Positions 35,821 to 45,184 of a stretch of 64,000 bases of DNA are shown in pieces; position 1 is the stretch's first letter; the number at the start of each line of letters is the position of its first letter. Origin of the DNA: an uncultured Lachnospiraceae bacterium (lineage in GTDB: Bacteria > Bacillota > Clostridia > Lachnospirales > Lachnospiraceae). The stretch covers positions 20,890-84,889 of the forward strand of contig CAJTMW010000018.1 in NCBI GenBank assembly GCA_910577275.1, given 5' to 3'. The notes beneath the pieces were generated by a model. That model did not search any database. It was not told where the DNA came from and was given only the letters and a program-made list of their open reading frames with translations. The position numbers and the translations under genes are program-made.

Positions 35821-37482
35821 ATGTCAACTCATAAGCAGATAGATAAAATATGCTGCGGGGTTATGCTTTTTACCCTGATTGTGACGGCTGTTTTCATAAA
35901 CGGCGAAAGGCTGGGGATTATGCCGGTTATGGCGCAGGCAGGGTATGCCTCGAGGCTGTTTGACGATTCCAGGGTGCACAGTATCGATATTGTCATGGAG
36001 GACTGGGACAGCTTTCTGGACACCTGTGAAAACGAGGAATATTCGGCGTGCAGCGTGGTGATTGACAATGAGGCATATAAAAACGTGGGTATCCGGGCAA
36101 AGGGAAACACTTCTTTAAGTCAGGTAAAGGAATATGGAAACGACCGTTACAGCTTTAAAATAGAATTTGACTGCTATGAAAAGGGAAATAGCTACCACGG
36201 ACTGGATAAAATCAGCCTGAACAATATCATACAGGACAACACCTATATGAAGGATTACCTTACCTATAAGATGATGGGGGACTTTGGGGTCGCCGCCCCT
36301 TTGTGCAGCTATGTTTATATTACGGTAAACGGAGAGGACTGGGGGCTTTATCTGGCTGTGGAAAGTGTGGAGGAGAGCTTCCTTGCGAGGAACTACGGGA
36401 ACGGCTACGGCAATCTCTACAAGCCTGACAGTATGGATATGGGCGGCGGCCGGGGAAACGGAGACAAGTTCGACCGGGAAGGCATGGAGGAATTCTTTGG
36501 CGGAGCGCGCGGGGAAAACAGAAAAGATGCGGGAGAAATGCCGGAGATGCCTGACGCAGGTGCATCGCCCGAATTCCCGGGAGGATTTGAAGACGGTGAA
36601 ATACCCGAGCTGCCGGGAGGAATGGGAGGATTTGAACCCGGGGAAATGCCGGAAGGCGGTCCGCCGCAATTCGGCGGTATGTTCAAGGGAAGCAGCGATG
36701 TGCTGCTCCAGTATACCGACGATGCGTCTGACAGCTATAAAAACATTTTTGACAATGCCAAAACCGACATCACAGGCACGGACAAAAAACGCCTGATTGC
36801 CTCACTTAAAAAATTGGGGCAGGGCGAGGATATCGAGGATGTGGTCGATGTAGAGGCAGTTATCCGTTATTTTGTGGTACACAACTTTGTCTGCAATTTT
36901 GACAGCTATACAGGCTCTATGGTTCATAACTTTTATTTGTATGAGAAAGACGGACAGCTTTCCATGATTCCGTGGGATTATAATCTTGCCTTCGGCGGCT
37001 TTGAGGCGCAGTCGGATGCGGACGGCAATGGGGGCAGTAATGCGAATAGCATGGTGAATTTCCCAATCGATTCCCCGGTTTCCGGCGGCTCTGTGGAGGA
37101 ACGCCCCATGCTGGCATGGATTTTTAATAATGAGGAATACACGCAGATGTATCATCAGTATTTCCAGGAATTTTTGGACAGCTATTTTGCTGATGGCTAT
37201 TTTGAGGAGATGATATCTTCCGTAAAAGAGATGATTGCCCCTTATGTGGAAAAGGACCCCACAAAATTCTGCAGCTATGAGGAATTTGAAAAGGGAACCG
37301 ATACCCTGAAACAGTTCTGTCTGCTTCGCACGGAGAGTATCAGCGGTCAGCTTGCCGGGACAATACCGTCAACCTCGGAAGGACAGCAGCAGGATAAAAC
37401 GGCGTTGGTGGACGCCTCCGGGATTTCGATTTCCGATATGGGGACGATGGCAGGACGCGGCGGATTTCCGTCCCACAGGTAG
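35821..37482 (+). CDS. CotH family protein, surface-exposed
   Basis: The 553-residue protein has an N-terminal hydrophobic segment (about 10-28) that acts as anchor or signal. The CotH domain follows, with IRAKGNTS, NIIQDNTYMKDYLTYKMM, YVYITVNGEDWGLYLAVE, and later VVHNFVCNFDSYTG and MIPWDYNLAFGG. The family includes atypical protein kinases of spore coats, and the last two motifs are their catalytic region. An insert at about 200-290 is rich in Gly, Pro, Glu and Met (repeated GEMPE/PGG). This copy accompanies VTC and DUF4956 genes and may modify a surface component. Confidence 0.85.
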   Translation: MSTHKQIDKICCGVMLFTLIVTAVFINGERLGIMPVMAQAGYASRLFDDSRVHSIDIVMEDWDSFLDTCENEEYSACSVVIDNEAYKNVGIRAKGNTSLSQVKEYGNDRYSFKIEFDCYEKGNSYHGLDKISLNNIIQDNTYMKDYLTYKMMGDFGVAAPLCSYVYITVNGEDWGLYLAVESVEESFLARNYGNGYGNLYKPDSMDMGGGRGNGDKFDREGMEEFFGGARGENRKDAGEMPEMPDAGASPEFPGGFEDGEIPELPGGMGGFEPGEMPEGGPPQFGGMFKGSSDVLLQYTDDASDSYKNIFDNAKTDITGTDKKRLIASLKKLGQGEDIEDVVDVEAVIRYFVVHNFVCNFDSYTGSMVHNFYLYEKDGQLSMIPWDYNLAFGGFEAQSDADGNGGSNANSMVNFPIDSPVSGGSVEERPMLAWIFNNEEYTQMYHQYFQEFLDSYFADGYFEEMISSVKEMIAPYVEKDPTKFCSYEEFEKGTDTLKQFCLLRTESISGQLAGTIPSTSEGQQQDKTALVDASGISISDMGTMAGRGGFPSHR

Positions 37483-37504
37483 CTTTCGGCGCTTTGCATG
37501 TTAA

Positions 37505-37538
37505 TTTCCTTGCTGTTTATCAGGAAACTGGATATAAT
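37505..37538 (+). promoter_or_regulatory. Promoter and possible operator of the toxin-antitoxin pair
   Basis: TTGCTG (37510-37515), 17 bp and TATAAT (37533-37538) make a good sigmaA promoter. An inverted repeat TTTCCT (37505-37510) and AGGAAA (37522-37527) covers the -35 and spacer, the usual place for an autoregulating antitoxin to bind. Confidence 0.6.
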
Positions 37539-37559
37539 GAAAACAAGGAGATGACGATT

Positions 37560-37805
37560 ATGCCCAATATTAAACCTATTTCAGATTTAAGAAACTATAC
37601 GGAAGTGTTAAAAGAGGTGCAAATAAACCGGCCGGTTTATTTGACACGGGATGGCCGGGGCGCTTATGCCATTGTGGATGTGGAAGAATTAGATAAAATG
37701 AAAGCAACCATTCAACTTTTGACAAAGTTGGAAGAGGGAGAGCAGTCTGCAAGAGAAAAGGGCTGGCTATCGGCAGATGAAGTAGAAACTGCACTGGGAT
37801 TATAA
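37560..37805 (+). CDS. Phd/YefM-family antitoxin
   Basis: The 81-residue protein has the Phd/YefM start (IKPISDLRNYTEVLKEV), PVYLTRDGRGAYAIVDVEE in the middle, and a charged tail that would wrap the toxin. It should bind the promoter and neutralise the toxin encoded next. The ATG at 37560 is chosen because AAGGAG lies 9 bp before it; an ATG at 37551 directly abuts that site. Confidence 0.9.
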   Translation: MPNIKPISDLRNYTEVLKEVQINRPVYLTRDGRGAYAIVDVEELDKMKATIQLLTKLEEGEQSAREKGWLSADEVETALGL

Positions 37806-37806
37806 T

Positions 37807-38169
37807 ATGGCTAAAGTGAAGTATACACCGAAAGCATTGGAAGATTTGCAGATGGTGAAAAGTTACATTGCAGGGCAGTTTGGAACGGATATAGCGAAAA
37901 AGGGTGTACAGATGATTACTGCAGCTGTCAGGCAGTTGGAAAGATTTCCGGAAGAAGGTCCTCGTCTGCAGAAACTTATTGATTATCCTACAGAGTACCA
38001 CTATCTGGTAGTAAAACAAAATTATATTTTTTATCGAATTGAAGGTGATTTGGTAAGGATAATCCGTATTTTAAATGAAAAACAGGATTTTCTACAAATA
38101 CTGTTTGGAGTAAACAGTATTTCAGAAGAAGGAGAAAAATATTGGAGTAAAATAGAAGACAGGCGATGA
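37807..38169 (+). CDS. ParE/RelE-family toxin
   Basis: The 120-residue protein matches the RelE/ParE fold (KYTPKALEDLQMVKSYI, LERFPEEGPRL, YHYLVVKQNYIFYRI, VRIIRILN). It starts 1 bp after the antitoxin stop, the usual coupled order. RelE members cut mRNA on the ribosome and ParE members poison gyrase; the sequence does not decide between them. The last 20 residues are longer than in many family members. Confidence 0.88.
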   Translation: MAKVKYTPKALEDLQMVKSYIAGQFGTDIAKKGVQMITAAVRQLERFPEEGPRLQKLIDYPTEYHYLVVKQNYIFYRIEGDLVRIIRILNEKQDFLQILFGVNSISEEGEKYWSKIEDRR

Positions 38170-38193
38170 AAGCCCTCCGCTTTCACCGCCTGT
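38159..38193. terminator. Bidirectional terminator between toxin and upp
   Basis: ACAGGCG-TGAAAGC pairs with GCTTTCA-CGCCTGT around CCTCC, with one A/C mismatch. It overlaps the end of the toxin gene and lies 9 bp past the upp stop, so it can serve both converging transcripts. Confidence 0.7.
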
Positions 38194-38201
38194 TATAAAA
38201 T

Positions 38202-38849
38202 CTATTTCGTTCCGAAAATTCTGTCTCCCGCGTCGCCGAGTCCGGGGCAGATGTAGGCATGGTCGTTCAGGCATCTGTCAAGATGGCCCACATAAATCTG
38301 AATATCCGGGTGGTCCTCCCGAAGTCTCTTAAGACCTTCCGGCGCGGCGATAATGCACATGAATTTAATGTGTCTGCCGCCATGCTGTTTGATGAACTTC
38401 ACAGCTTCCGAGCCGGAACCGCCGGTGGCAAGCATGGGGTCGAGCACAACAATGGTTCTCTGGTCGATGGGTTCAGGGAGCTTGCAGTAGTATTCATGAG
38501 GCTCATGGGTTTGTGGGTCTCTGTAGAGGCCAATATGGCCTACCTTTGCAGAGGGCACAAGTGCAAGCAGACCGTTTACCATTCCAAGCCCTGCCCGCAG
38601 AATGGGTACAATGGCCATTTTCTTGCCGGAGATAACCGGCGTCATACATGTTTCAATAGGAGTTTTGATTTCCACTTCCTCTGTGGGAAGGTCGCCTAAG
38701 GCTTCGTAGCCCATCAGCATGGCAATTTCCTCGATTAACTTGCGGAACTCGTTGGTGCCGGTGTTTTCGTCGCGGAGGCGGGAAATCTTGTGCTGTATTA
38801 ACGGATGATTCAGGATAAATACATCTTTCATGTTTTCCAAATGTTCCAT
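38202..38849 (-). CDS. upp: Uracil phosphoribosyltransferase
   Basis: The 215-residue enzyme converts uracil and PRPP to UMP in pyrimidine salvage. It shows the family sequence ([46 protein letters not shown] for PRPP binding, and [17 protein letters not shown] at the end). The start follows GAGGTAA. It is divergent from the uracil permease gene, so uptake and salvage are encoded side by side. Confidence 0.97.
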   Translation of the reverse strand: MEHLENMKDVFILNHPLIQHKISRLRDENTGTNEFRKLIEEIAMLMGYEALGDLPTEEVEIKTPIETCMTPVISGKKMAIVPILRAGLGMVNGLLALVPSAKVGHIGLYRDPQTHEPHEYYCKLPEPIDQRTIVVLDPMLATGGSGSEAVKFIKQHGGRHIKFMCIIAAPEGLKRLREDHPDIQIYVGHLDRCLNDHAYICPGLGDAGDRIFGTK

Positions 38850-38946
38850 AGATTACCTCATTTCTGCACTGCTTTTGCACATGAGAGTTCGCGGACGCAG
38901 CGCAGACCCAAACTCGCCGGGGCAAGATGATTTTGCTCCTGTTAAA

Positions 38947-38975
38947 ATTTTAGTGCAACTGCCCCTTTTAGTCAA
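38947..38975 (-). promoter_or_regulatory. SigmaA-type promoter for upp
   Basis: On the minus strand, TTGACT (38975-38970), 17 bp and TAAAAT (38952-38947) give a strong promoter about 90 nt before the upp start. I saw no PyrR-binding consensus in the leader. Confidence 0.7.
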
Positions 38976-39057
38976 CTCGAAAAAAGGATATTTTTCGCCG
39001 GAAAAGGACGCGTAAAAAAGGGAGGAAAAAAGGCGCCGGATTCTGTATATTTTTTGC

Positions 39058-39086
39058 TTGCAATCAGAGGAGAGACCATATATACT
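39058..39086 (+). promoter_or_regulatory. SigmaA-type promoter for the uracil permease
   Basis: TTGCAA (39058-39063), 17 bp and TATACT (39081-39086) lie 49 bp before the permease start. The predicted leader of about 40 nt is too short for a riboswitch. Confidence 0.7.
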
Positions 39087-39135
39087 AGGCAATAGTAACT
39101 TTACAAGTACAAAGGAAATATGAGGAGGAAATTAA

Positions 39136-40521
39136 ATGATTAAGCAGCAGGAAGCAATTCGGGATGCCTGGACGCTCGGGATTCCCAAAATGCTGATTCT
39201 GGGATTGCAGCATATGTTCGCCATGTTTGGCGCGACAATCCTGGTACCGATTTTAGTGAATGTTTATTTTGAAGGAGAAGGACTTTCGATTCAGGTTACT
39301 CTGATTTGCGCGGGGCTTGGAACTTTGTTTTTCCACTTGTGCTCCAGGCTAAAGGTGCCTGCATTCTTAGGTTCTTCTTTCGCGTTTCTGGGAGGTTTCC
39401 AGACGGTGGCTCAGCTGGACACAGGCATTTTTGCCGGAATGAGCATGGGAGAAAAGCTCCCCTATGCCTGCGGCGGTATCGTTGTGGCGGGCGCGCTGTA
39501 TTTGATTCTGGCTTTGATTATCAAGCTGATAGGAATAAAGAAGGTTATGAGATACCTTCCCCCTGTGGTGACCGGCCCCATTATCATCTGTATCGGGCTT
39601 TCCCTGGCGCCGTCCGCAATCTCCAACGCCTCTACCAACTGGCTTCTGGCGCTGATTGCCTTGGGCACGATTATCGTCTTTAACATCTGGGGAAAAGGTA
39701 TGTTCAAAATCATTCCGATTCTTATGGGCGTTGTGATTTCCTATGCGGCGGCTCTTCTTTTGAACGCCTTTGGAGTGACGAACCCTGACGGCAGCGCAGT
39801 ACTTAACTTTGCCGGCGTTCAGGCGGCAAGCTGGGTGGGACTTCCGCCCTTCCAGATTTGCAAGTTTGATTTGACGGCGGTTCTCGTTATGGCGCCTATC
39901 GCCCTTGCCACTATGATGGAGCATATCGGCGATATGTCGGCCATTTCCGCGACTGTGGGCGAAAATTATCTGGAGGACCCGGGGCTTCACAGGACGCTGA
40001 TTGGCGACGGCCTCGCCACATCGTTGTCCGCGCTTTTCGGCGGCCCTGCCAACACGACCTATGGCGAAAATACAGGCGTTCTGGAATTAAGCAAGGTTTA
40101 CGACCCCAAGGTAATCCGTCTCGCCGCAATTTACGCTATCGTGCTCAGCTTTATCCCGAAAATGTCGGAGGTTATCGGCTCCATCCCTTCCGCGATTATC
40201 GGCGGCGTAAGCTTTATGCTTTACGGAATGATTTCCGCCATCGGCGTGAGAAACGTGGTGGAAAACAAGGTGGACTTTACAAAATCCAGAAACCTGATTA
40301 TTGCGGCTGTGATTCTGGTGAGCGGTCTTGGGTTCAGCGGCGGCCTCACCTTCACGGTGGGCGGGACGTCCATCACCCTCACAGGACTTGCAATCGCCGC
40401 CCTTGCGGGAATTATCCTTAACGCGGTTCTTCCCGGCAACGACTATGTCTTTGGCGACAACCCTCAGGGTGATAAGACAAGAGGTGTGGACATGCGTCCG
40501 AACTGGAAATCTGAAAAATAA
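39136..40521 (+). CDS. uraA: Uracil/xanthine permease family transporter
   Basis: The 461-residue membrane protein has the nucleobase:cation symporter-2 layout: about 14 hydrophobic segments, GLQHMFAMFGATILVPILV near the N-terminus, APIALATMMEHIGDM with the substrate-site glutamate, and FGGPANTTYGENTGVL. It takes up uracil in symport with protons. The divergent upp gene supports uracil rather than xanthine. The start follows GAGGAGG. Confidence 0.93.
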   Translation: MIKQQEAIRDAWTLGIPKMLILGLQHMFAMFGATILVPILVNVYFEGEGLSIQVTLICAGLGTLFFHLCSRLKVPAFLGSSFAFLGGFQTVAQLDTGIFAGMSMGEKLPYACGGIVVAGALYLILALIIKLIGIKKVMRYLPPVVTGPIIICIGLSLAPSAISNASTNWLLALIALGTIIVFNIWGKGMFKIIPILMGVVISYAAALLLNAFGVTNPDGSAVLNFAGVQAASWVGLPPFQICKFDLTAVLVMAPIALATMMEHIGDMSAISATVGENYLEDPGLHRTLIGDGLATSLSALFGGPANTTYGENTGVLELSKVYDPKVIRLAAIYAIVLSFIPKMSEVIGSIPSAIIGGVSFMLYGMISAIGVRNVVENKVDFTKSRNLIIAAVILVSGLGFSGGLTFTVGGTSITLTGLAIAALAGIILNAVLPGNDYVFGDNPQGDKTRGVDMRPNWKSEK

Positions 40522-40536
40522 TAAAACATAAAATTT

Positions 40537-40563
40537 CGGGGCGGCCAGTGGCCGTCCCTTTTC
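40537..40563 (+). terminator. Intrinsic terminator after the uracil permease
   Basis: GGGCGGCCA and TGGCCGTCCC form a compact stem with one G-T pair and run into CTTTTC. It insulates the flagellar promoter 28 bp downstream. Confidence 0.7.
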
Positions 40564-40590
40564 ACTTTACAGGAAAATTCAAAATCTCTC

Positions 40591-40617
40591 TAAAGTCTTT
40601 CTGAAATTATCCGATAC
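40591..40617 (+). promoter_or_regulatory. Sigma-28 (SigD) promoter for the flgM operon
   Basis: TAAA (40591-40594), a 15-bp spacer and TCCGATAC (40610-40617) match the flagellar sigma consensus TAAA-N15-GCCGATAT with two differences. It is nearly identical to the sites at 51186 and 55752. Confidence 0.85.
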
Positions 40618-40695
40618 AATTAGTGTAATAATAAATGAGTAATATTGAAAATGCACACGGATTAAGAAATTACATCCACGGAAGGAGGAATCCGA

Positions 40696-40971
40696 ATGCG
40701 TATAGAAGCTTACACACAGGTTCAGCAGATTTACGATACAAAGAAAGCAGCCAAATCCAGATTAAAAGGAAATGCCGGCGCTTCCGACCAGCTGCAGATT
40801 TCCAGCTTCGGCAAGGATATTCAGACAGCCAAGCAGGCGGTGGCGGCAAGCAGCGACATCAGGGAGGATGTGACGGCTTCGATTAAAGCAAGACTGCAGT
40901 CGGGTAACTATGAGGTGAGCACGGACAGCTTTGCCGATAAGCTGATGCAGAAATATGAAGAAATGAGGTAA
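40696..40971 (+). CDS. flgM: Anti-sigma-28 factor FlgM
   Basis: The 91-residue protein matches FlgM: a flexible N-terminal half with DQLQISSFGKDIQ, and a C-terminal half (IKARLQSGNYEVSTDSFADK) that holds sigma-28 until the hook is complete. The start follows GGAAGGAGG at 7 bp. It is first in a sigma-28-driven operon and so under its own feedback. FlgN follows after 6 bp. Confidence 0.93.
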   Translation: MRIEAYTQVQQIYDTKKAAKSRLKGNAGASDQLQISSFGKDIQTAKQAVAASSDIREDVTASIKARLQSGNYEVSTDSFADKLMQKYEEMR

Positions 40972-40977
40972 CTCCTG

Positions 40978-41496
40978 ATGGCAAGTTTAATGGAAAACCT
41001 GATTGAAGTGCTCGACTCGGAAAGCCGGGAGTACGAAAACTTGCTGGAGTTATCTACCAAAAAAACGCCGGTGATTATATCCGGCAATCTGGAAGAATTA
41101 GCCAAAATCACGGATGAAGAACAAAACGTTGTCAGTGGAATTAACCGTCTGGACAAAAAAAGACAGGAAGTGTTTACTGATATCGCCAACGTAATTAACA
41201 AGGATGTTGACACGCTGAAAATCGCGTACCTGATTGATATGCTTGAATCAAGGCCCGAGGAACAGCAGAAGCTGGCTAGAGTGCATGACAGATTGAGCAA
41301 GGCTGTCCATGGAGTGAGAAGCGTCAACGAGCAGAACGGTATTCTGATACAGAACGCTCTGGAAATGGTTGAATTCGATATGAATATGCTTCAGGCCATG
41401 AAAGCAGCGCCCGAGACAGCCAACTACGACAGGGGAGCCACCAGTGCGGGCGTTACCATGGGCGTAGACGGCCGGGGCTTTGATGCAAAACAATAA
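40978..41496 (+). CDS. flgN: FlgN-like flagellar export chaperone
   Basis: The 172-residue helical protein matches the FlgN family (LIEVLDSESREYENLLELS, ITDEEQNVVSGINRLDKKR, and a C-terminal NGILIQNALEMVEFDMNML). FlgN binds the hook-associated proteins FlgK and FlgL before export, and both are encoded next. The acidic, coiled-coil composition fits a chaperone. Confidence 0.9.
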   Translation: MASLMENLIEVLDSESREYENLLELSTKKTPVIISGNLEELAKITDEEQNVVSGINRLDKKRQEVFTDIANVINKDVDTLKIAYLIDMLESRPEEQQKLARVHDRLSKAVHGVRSVNEQNGILIQNALEMVEFDMNMLQAMKAAPETANYDRGATSAGVTMGVDGRGFDAKQ

Positions 41497-41520
41497 TCCT
41501 GAAAATTATGAGGTGAAACA

Positions 41521-43158
41521 ATGTCTTTATTTGGAAGTTTATATGTAGGCGTCAGCGGCCTGCAGATGGGGCAGAACGCGCTTAATACCACCGGACACAA
41601 CATGTCCAATATCGATACCACCGGGTACACCAGGCAGCAGGTGCAGCAGGGAACCCGATTTTATAATACTCTTTCCACCAGCAAGACCGCTATTTCATGG
41701 CAGCAGGTCGGGTTTGGTGTCAGCTACACGCAGGTTAAGCAGGTCAGAGACGATTTCCTCGACAAAGCATATCGCCGGGAGTCCGGCAGAAGCGCATTTT
41801 ATGAGGTTTCAGCCAACGCTTTTGATGAAGTGTACAGCCTTTTTCAGGAGCTTGACGGCGAAGCCTTTGCAGGTGCGATTGATAATCTGTGGCGTTCGGT
41901 ACAGGACCTTGCAAGGGACCCCGGAAATGCCGTTAATCAGGGTGTTTTCATGCAGCGATGCACGGAATTCCTCTCCCGCGGGCAGGCGGTTTATCAGGGT
42001 CTGTGCGAGTATCAGGACGATTTAAACCTGAAAATCAAAAAACAGGTAGACACCATGAACGCCTACGGCAAACGCATTGCCGAGCTGAACGAGGAAATCT
42101 TAAAGATTGAAGCGGGCGGAGTAGAGAAAGCAAACGATTTAAGAGATGAGAGAAACCTGCTGATAGATGAACTTTCAGCAATGGGGAATATAGATTTAAG
42201 GACGGATGTCCAGGGAAACGTCCTGATACGGTTAGAGGGCAAGGATTTTGTCCAGTCCGACAGAGCCAACGAAATCGGCCTGTATGCCGACCCGGACACC
42301 GGTTTTTATACGCCTTACTGGAATCAGCTTGCAAGAAAGGATGCAGACGGGGAAATCCTCACCGATGCAAACGGCGAGCCCATAGGACTGAACGGCGCAA
42401 GGCTCTTTAATATGAACCAGACGATTTCCACCGATATGAATACGGATATCGGCGCGCTGAAATCCATGCTGTATGCAAGGGGCGACCACCGGGCAACCTA
42501 CACGGATTTGGACCCGGCAACCTACGACAGGGAGATTTCCCAGTCTATCATGATGAATGTGCAGGCGGAATTCGACCAGCTCATGAACGCGGTTGCAACG
42601 GCAATCAATAAGGTGCTGGAGGATGCGGCAAACGCTGCCAAGGCCGAGGACCCGAACAGTACTTACATGTGTTATACCGACGGAGATTACAAGGGGCAGC
42701 CTTTTCAGATATTCCGGTCAAAGGTCACCGGCGACACAACGCTCAGCGTCGAAAATATGATGATTGACAATGAGTTAAAGCAGGCGCCTTCCCTTCTCAG
42801 CTTCAAAAAGAAGGATGATATTGTTGACCAGGATACGGCCGACGCACTGAAAGCGATTTTCACCAAGGATGTCCTCACCCTGAACCCGAACGTCAGGACA
42901 AAGACGAATTTTATCAATTATTATGACGCTTTGATATCCCAGGCCGCCAATTCCGGTTCCGTTGCCCATGATATCTGTGCAAATCAGGAAGTGACAGTGG
43001 ATAATCTGCAGGCTGCCAGAGAGCAGGTGCTTGGCGTTTCCTCCGACGAGGAAATGAGCAACATGGTAATGTTCCAGAACGCCTACAACGCCGCAAGCCG
43101 TTATATCAACGTAGTGAGCGAGCTGATGGAGCATGTGATTAGTACGCTGGGAAGATAA
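41521..43158 (+). CDS. flgK: Flagellar hook-associated protein 1 (FlgK), first copy
   Basis: The 545-residue protein has the rod/hook N-terminal motif (LYVGVSGLQMGQNALNTTGH) and the matching C-terminal helix (NMVMFQNAYNAASRYINVVS). The middle D2/D3 region includes PLLSFKKKDDI. It forms the junction between hook and filament. Start after GAGGTGAAACA. A second FlgK follows 73 bp later, which is unusual. Confidence 0.93.
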   Translation: MSLFGSLYVGVSGLQMGQNALNTTGHNMSNIDTTGYTRQQVQQGTRFYNTLSTSKTAISWQQVGFGVSYTQVKQVRDDFLDKAYRRESGRSAFYEVSANAFDEVYSLFQELDGEAFAGAIDNLWRSVQDLARDPGNAVNQGVFMQRCTEFLSRGQAVYQGLCEYQDDLNLKIKKQVDTMNAYGKRIAELNEEILKIEAGGVEKANDLRDERNLLIDELSAMGNIDLRTDVQGNVLIRLEGKDFVQSDRANEIGLYADPDTGFYTPYWNQLARKDADGEILTDANGEPIGLNGARLFNMNQTISTDMNTDIGALKSMLYARGDHRATYTDLDPATYDREISQSIMMNVQAEFDQLMNAVATAINKVLEDAANAAKAEDPNSTYMCYTDGDYKGQPFQIFRSKVTGDTTLSVENMMIDNELKQAPSLLSFKKKDDIVDQDTADALKAIFTKDVLTLNPNVRTKTNFINYYDALISQAANSGSVAHDICANQEVTVDNLQAAREQVLGVSSDEEMSNMVMFQNAYNAASRYINVVSELMEHVISTLGR

Positions 43159-43231
43159 CATAAGGGCGGATATATTTGTTTTGGCCGCCGTATACAGGAA
43201 ATAATATTTTATACACAGGGGAGTGAAGTAA

Positions 43232-45091
43232 ATGCCGTCACAATTTTTTGGATTATATATTGCAGGTTCGGGGCTTCGTGCCGCCAACGCCGCATTAAAT
43301 ACTACCGCTAATAATATCGCCAACGCTCAGACGGACGGATTCAGCCGCCAGCAGGTGACACAGCAGGCAAACAATGCGCTGCGGGTTTTTGCCACCTACG
43401 GTTGTGCCGGCGCCGGTGTGGATACCATTGCAATCGAGCGGGTGCGGGACAATTTTTATGATGTGAAATACTGGAATAATAATTGCAAATACGGAGAGTA
43501 CAGCGCCAAAAGCTATTATATGTCCATGGTTGAAAAATATCTTGACGACGACGGAACCAGCGGATTTAAGGTGATTTTTGATAAATTCAGCGCGGCGCTC
43601 CAGTCTGTGACTACCAATTCCAGCAGCGACACCTCCAAGCAGCAGTTTATTGCTTCGGCAAAGTCGCTGACCGATTATTTTAATAACATGGCCGGTAATC
43701 TGAAAGAGCTTCAGAAGGATATCAATCTGGAGGTCAAGGAGAGCGTTGACACCATCAACGCAATCGCCCAGAAGATTGCCACTTTGAATAAACAGATTAA
43801 CACCATCGAGCTTTCCGGTTCGAGGGCAAATGAGCTGAGAGACCAGAGAGAGCTGCTGGTTGACGAACTGTCAGAGTACATAGACGTGGATATCATGGAA
43901 ACGCAGATTGCCGACGTCCAGAATGCCAGCAGGGACACGAACGCCACCAGATACGTGGTTCGTATCGCCGGAGGTCAGGTACTTGTTGACGGCAACGATT
44001 ACAAGCAGCTTACCTACGAGCCCCGCGACGCCAGCGAAAAGGTGAACCAGACGGACGCTGACGGATTGTATGATATCAAATGGGAGAACGGAAATTCCTT
44101 TAATATCTTAAGCTCTTCCATGGGCGGCAAGCTGAAAGGTCTGTTAGAGCTTCGGGACGGGAATAACGAGACGAATTTTAACGGGACGGTATTAAATGCG
44201 GCAAATACCGGGAATACAGATGCTAATGGTAATAAGATTTTTACCGTGGACGTAAAGGTTGACGCCGATTATCTGAAAAATATGCAGGACTGTACCCTGT
44301 CTGATTCCGGCGGCGTGATTAATATCGGAAATAAGCTTTTCTATTACAGCGACTGGGAATTTGACGGAACCGATACCTATACTTTTACATTTGTAGAGAA
44401 TGCGGCTGAGAATAAAAATACCGGGCTTTTAGCCAAGGCACAGCCGGGTAAAACTGTCCAGAACGAAAAGAAAATCAAATATCAGGGTATTCCCTACTAC
44501 ATGGAGCAGATGAATGCCTGGATTCGCGGCTTTGCCGAGACGGTAAACAAAATTTTTACCAGCGGCGTTGATGCCAACGGCAATGATGCCTGCATTTTCT
44601 TTACAGGAAAAAAGGGCAACGGCGAAGGCCAGTTTACCGAAGACGACTTGAACGATATAACAAAGAAAGCCTATTATAACCTGACCGCCGAGAATTTTGC
44701 CATTAATGAGGCACTAATCAAAGACGCTTCCCTGCTTGGAACCAGAAGCAGCAAGGACGTGGGTGTGGAGGAATGCGGTAAGATTGAAGAGATGATTGAA
44801 ATGCTTGCCAACAAGAACATTTTCCACTTCCGTAACGGAACGGCGGGACAGCTGTTGGAGGCAATCCTTTCAGACGCGGCATTAAGCGCAGGCGAGGCCA
44901 ATACCTTCTACGATACCTATACCGGACTTCGGAACACCATTGACAACCAGAGATATTCCATCTCCGGTGTGGACGAGGACGAGGAGGCGGTGAGCCTGGT
45001 GAAATTCCAGAATTCCTATACGCTGGCTTCCAAGATGATACAGACGCTGACAGAGGTTTACGACCAGTTGATTTTGCGGACCGGAGTATAA
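43232..45091 (+). CDS. flgK: Flagellar hook-associated protein FlgK, second copy
   Basis: The 619-residue paralogue has LYIAGSGLRAANAALNTTAN at the N-terminus and SLVKFQNSYTLASKMIQTL at the C-terminus, the two parts that form the D0 coiled coil. The central part is longer and different from the first copy. Ancient duplication with divergence is likely, because only the ends align by eye. The two could form a mixed junction or serve alternative hooks. The start follows GGGGAGTGA. Confidence 0.9.
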   Translation: MPSQFFGLYIAGSGLRAANAALNTTANNIANAQTDGFSRQQVTQQANNALRVFATYGCAGAGVDTIAIERVRDNFYDVKYWNNNCKYGEYSAKSYYMSMVEKYLDDDGTSGFKVIFDKFSAALQSVTTNSSSDTSKQQFIASAKSLTDYFNNMAGNLKELQKDINLEVKESVDTINAIAQKIATLNKQINTIELSGSRANELRDQRELLVDELSEYIDVDIMETQIADVQNASRDTNATRYVVRIAGGQVLVDGNDYKQLTYEPRDASEKVNQTDADGLYDIKWENGNSFNILSSSMGGKLKGLLELRDGNNETNFNGTVLNAANTGNTDANGNKIFTVDVKVDADYLKNMQDCTLSDSGGVINIGNKLFYYSDWEFDGTDTYTFTFVENAAENKNTGLLAKAQPGKTVQNEKKIKYQGIPYYMEQMNAWIRGFAETVNKIFTSGVDANGNDACIFFTGKKGNGEGQFTEDDLNDITKKAYYNLTAENFAINEALIKDASLLGTRSSKDVGVEECGKIEEMIEMLANKNIFHFRNGTAGQLLEAILSDAALSAGEANTFYDTYTGLRNTIDNQRYSISGVDEDEEAVSLVKFQNSYTLASKMIQTLTEVYDQLILRTGV

Positions 45092-45184
45092 AAGCATTGC
45101 AGTTTGTGAAGGCAGACCGGGAGCATTTTGGGAAAGACTGTACCATAGAAACTTGGCAAAGCATATAATCAGGAGATAATTTCT

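Noticed and set aside
38850..39135. Riboswitch or PyrR attenuator between upp and the uracil permease
   Set aside because: The leaders are about 90 and 40 nt, no PyrR consensus and no terminator/antiterminator pair is visible.
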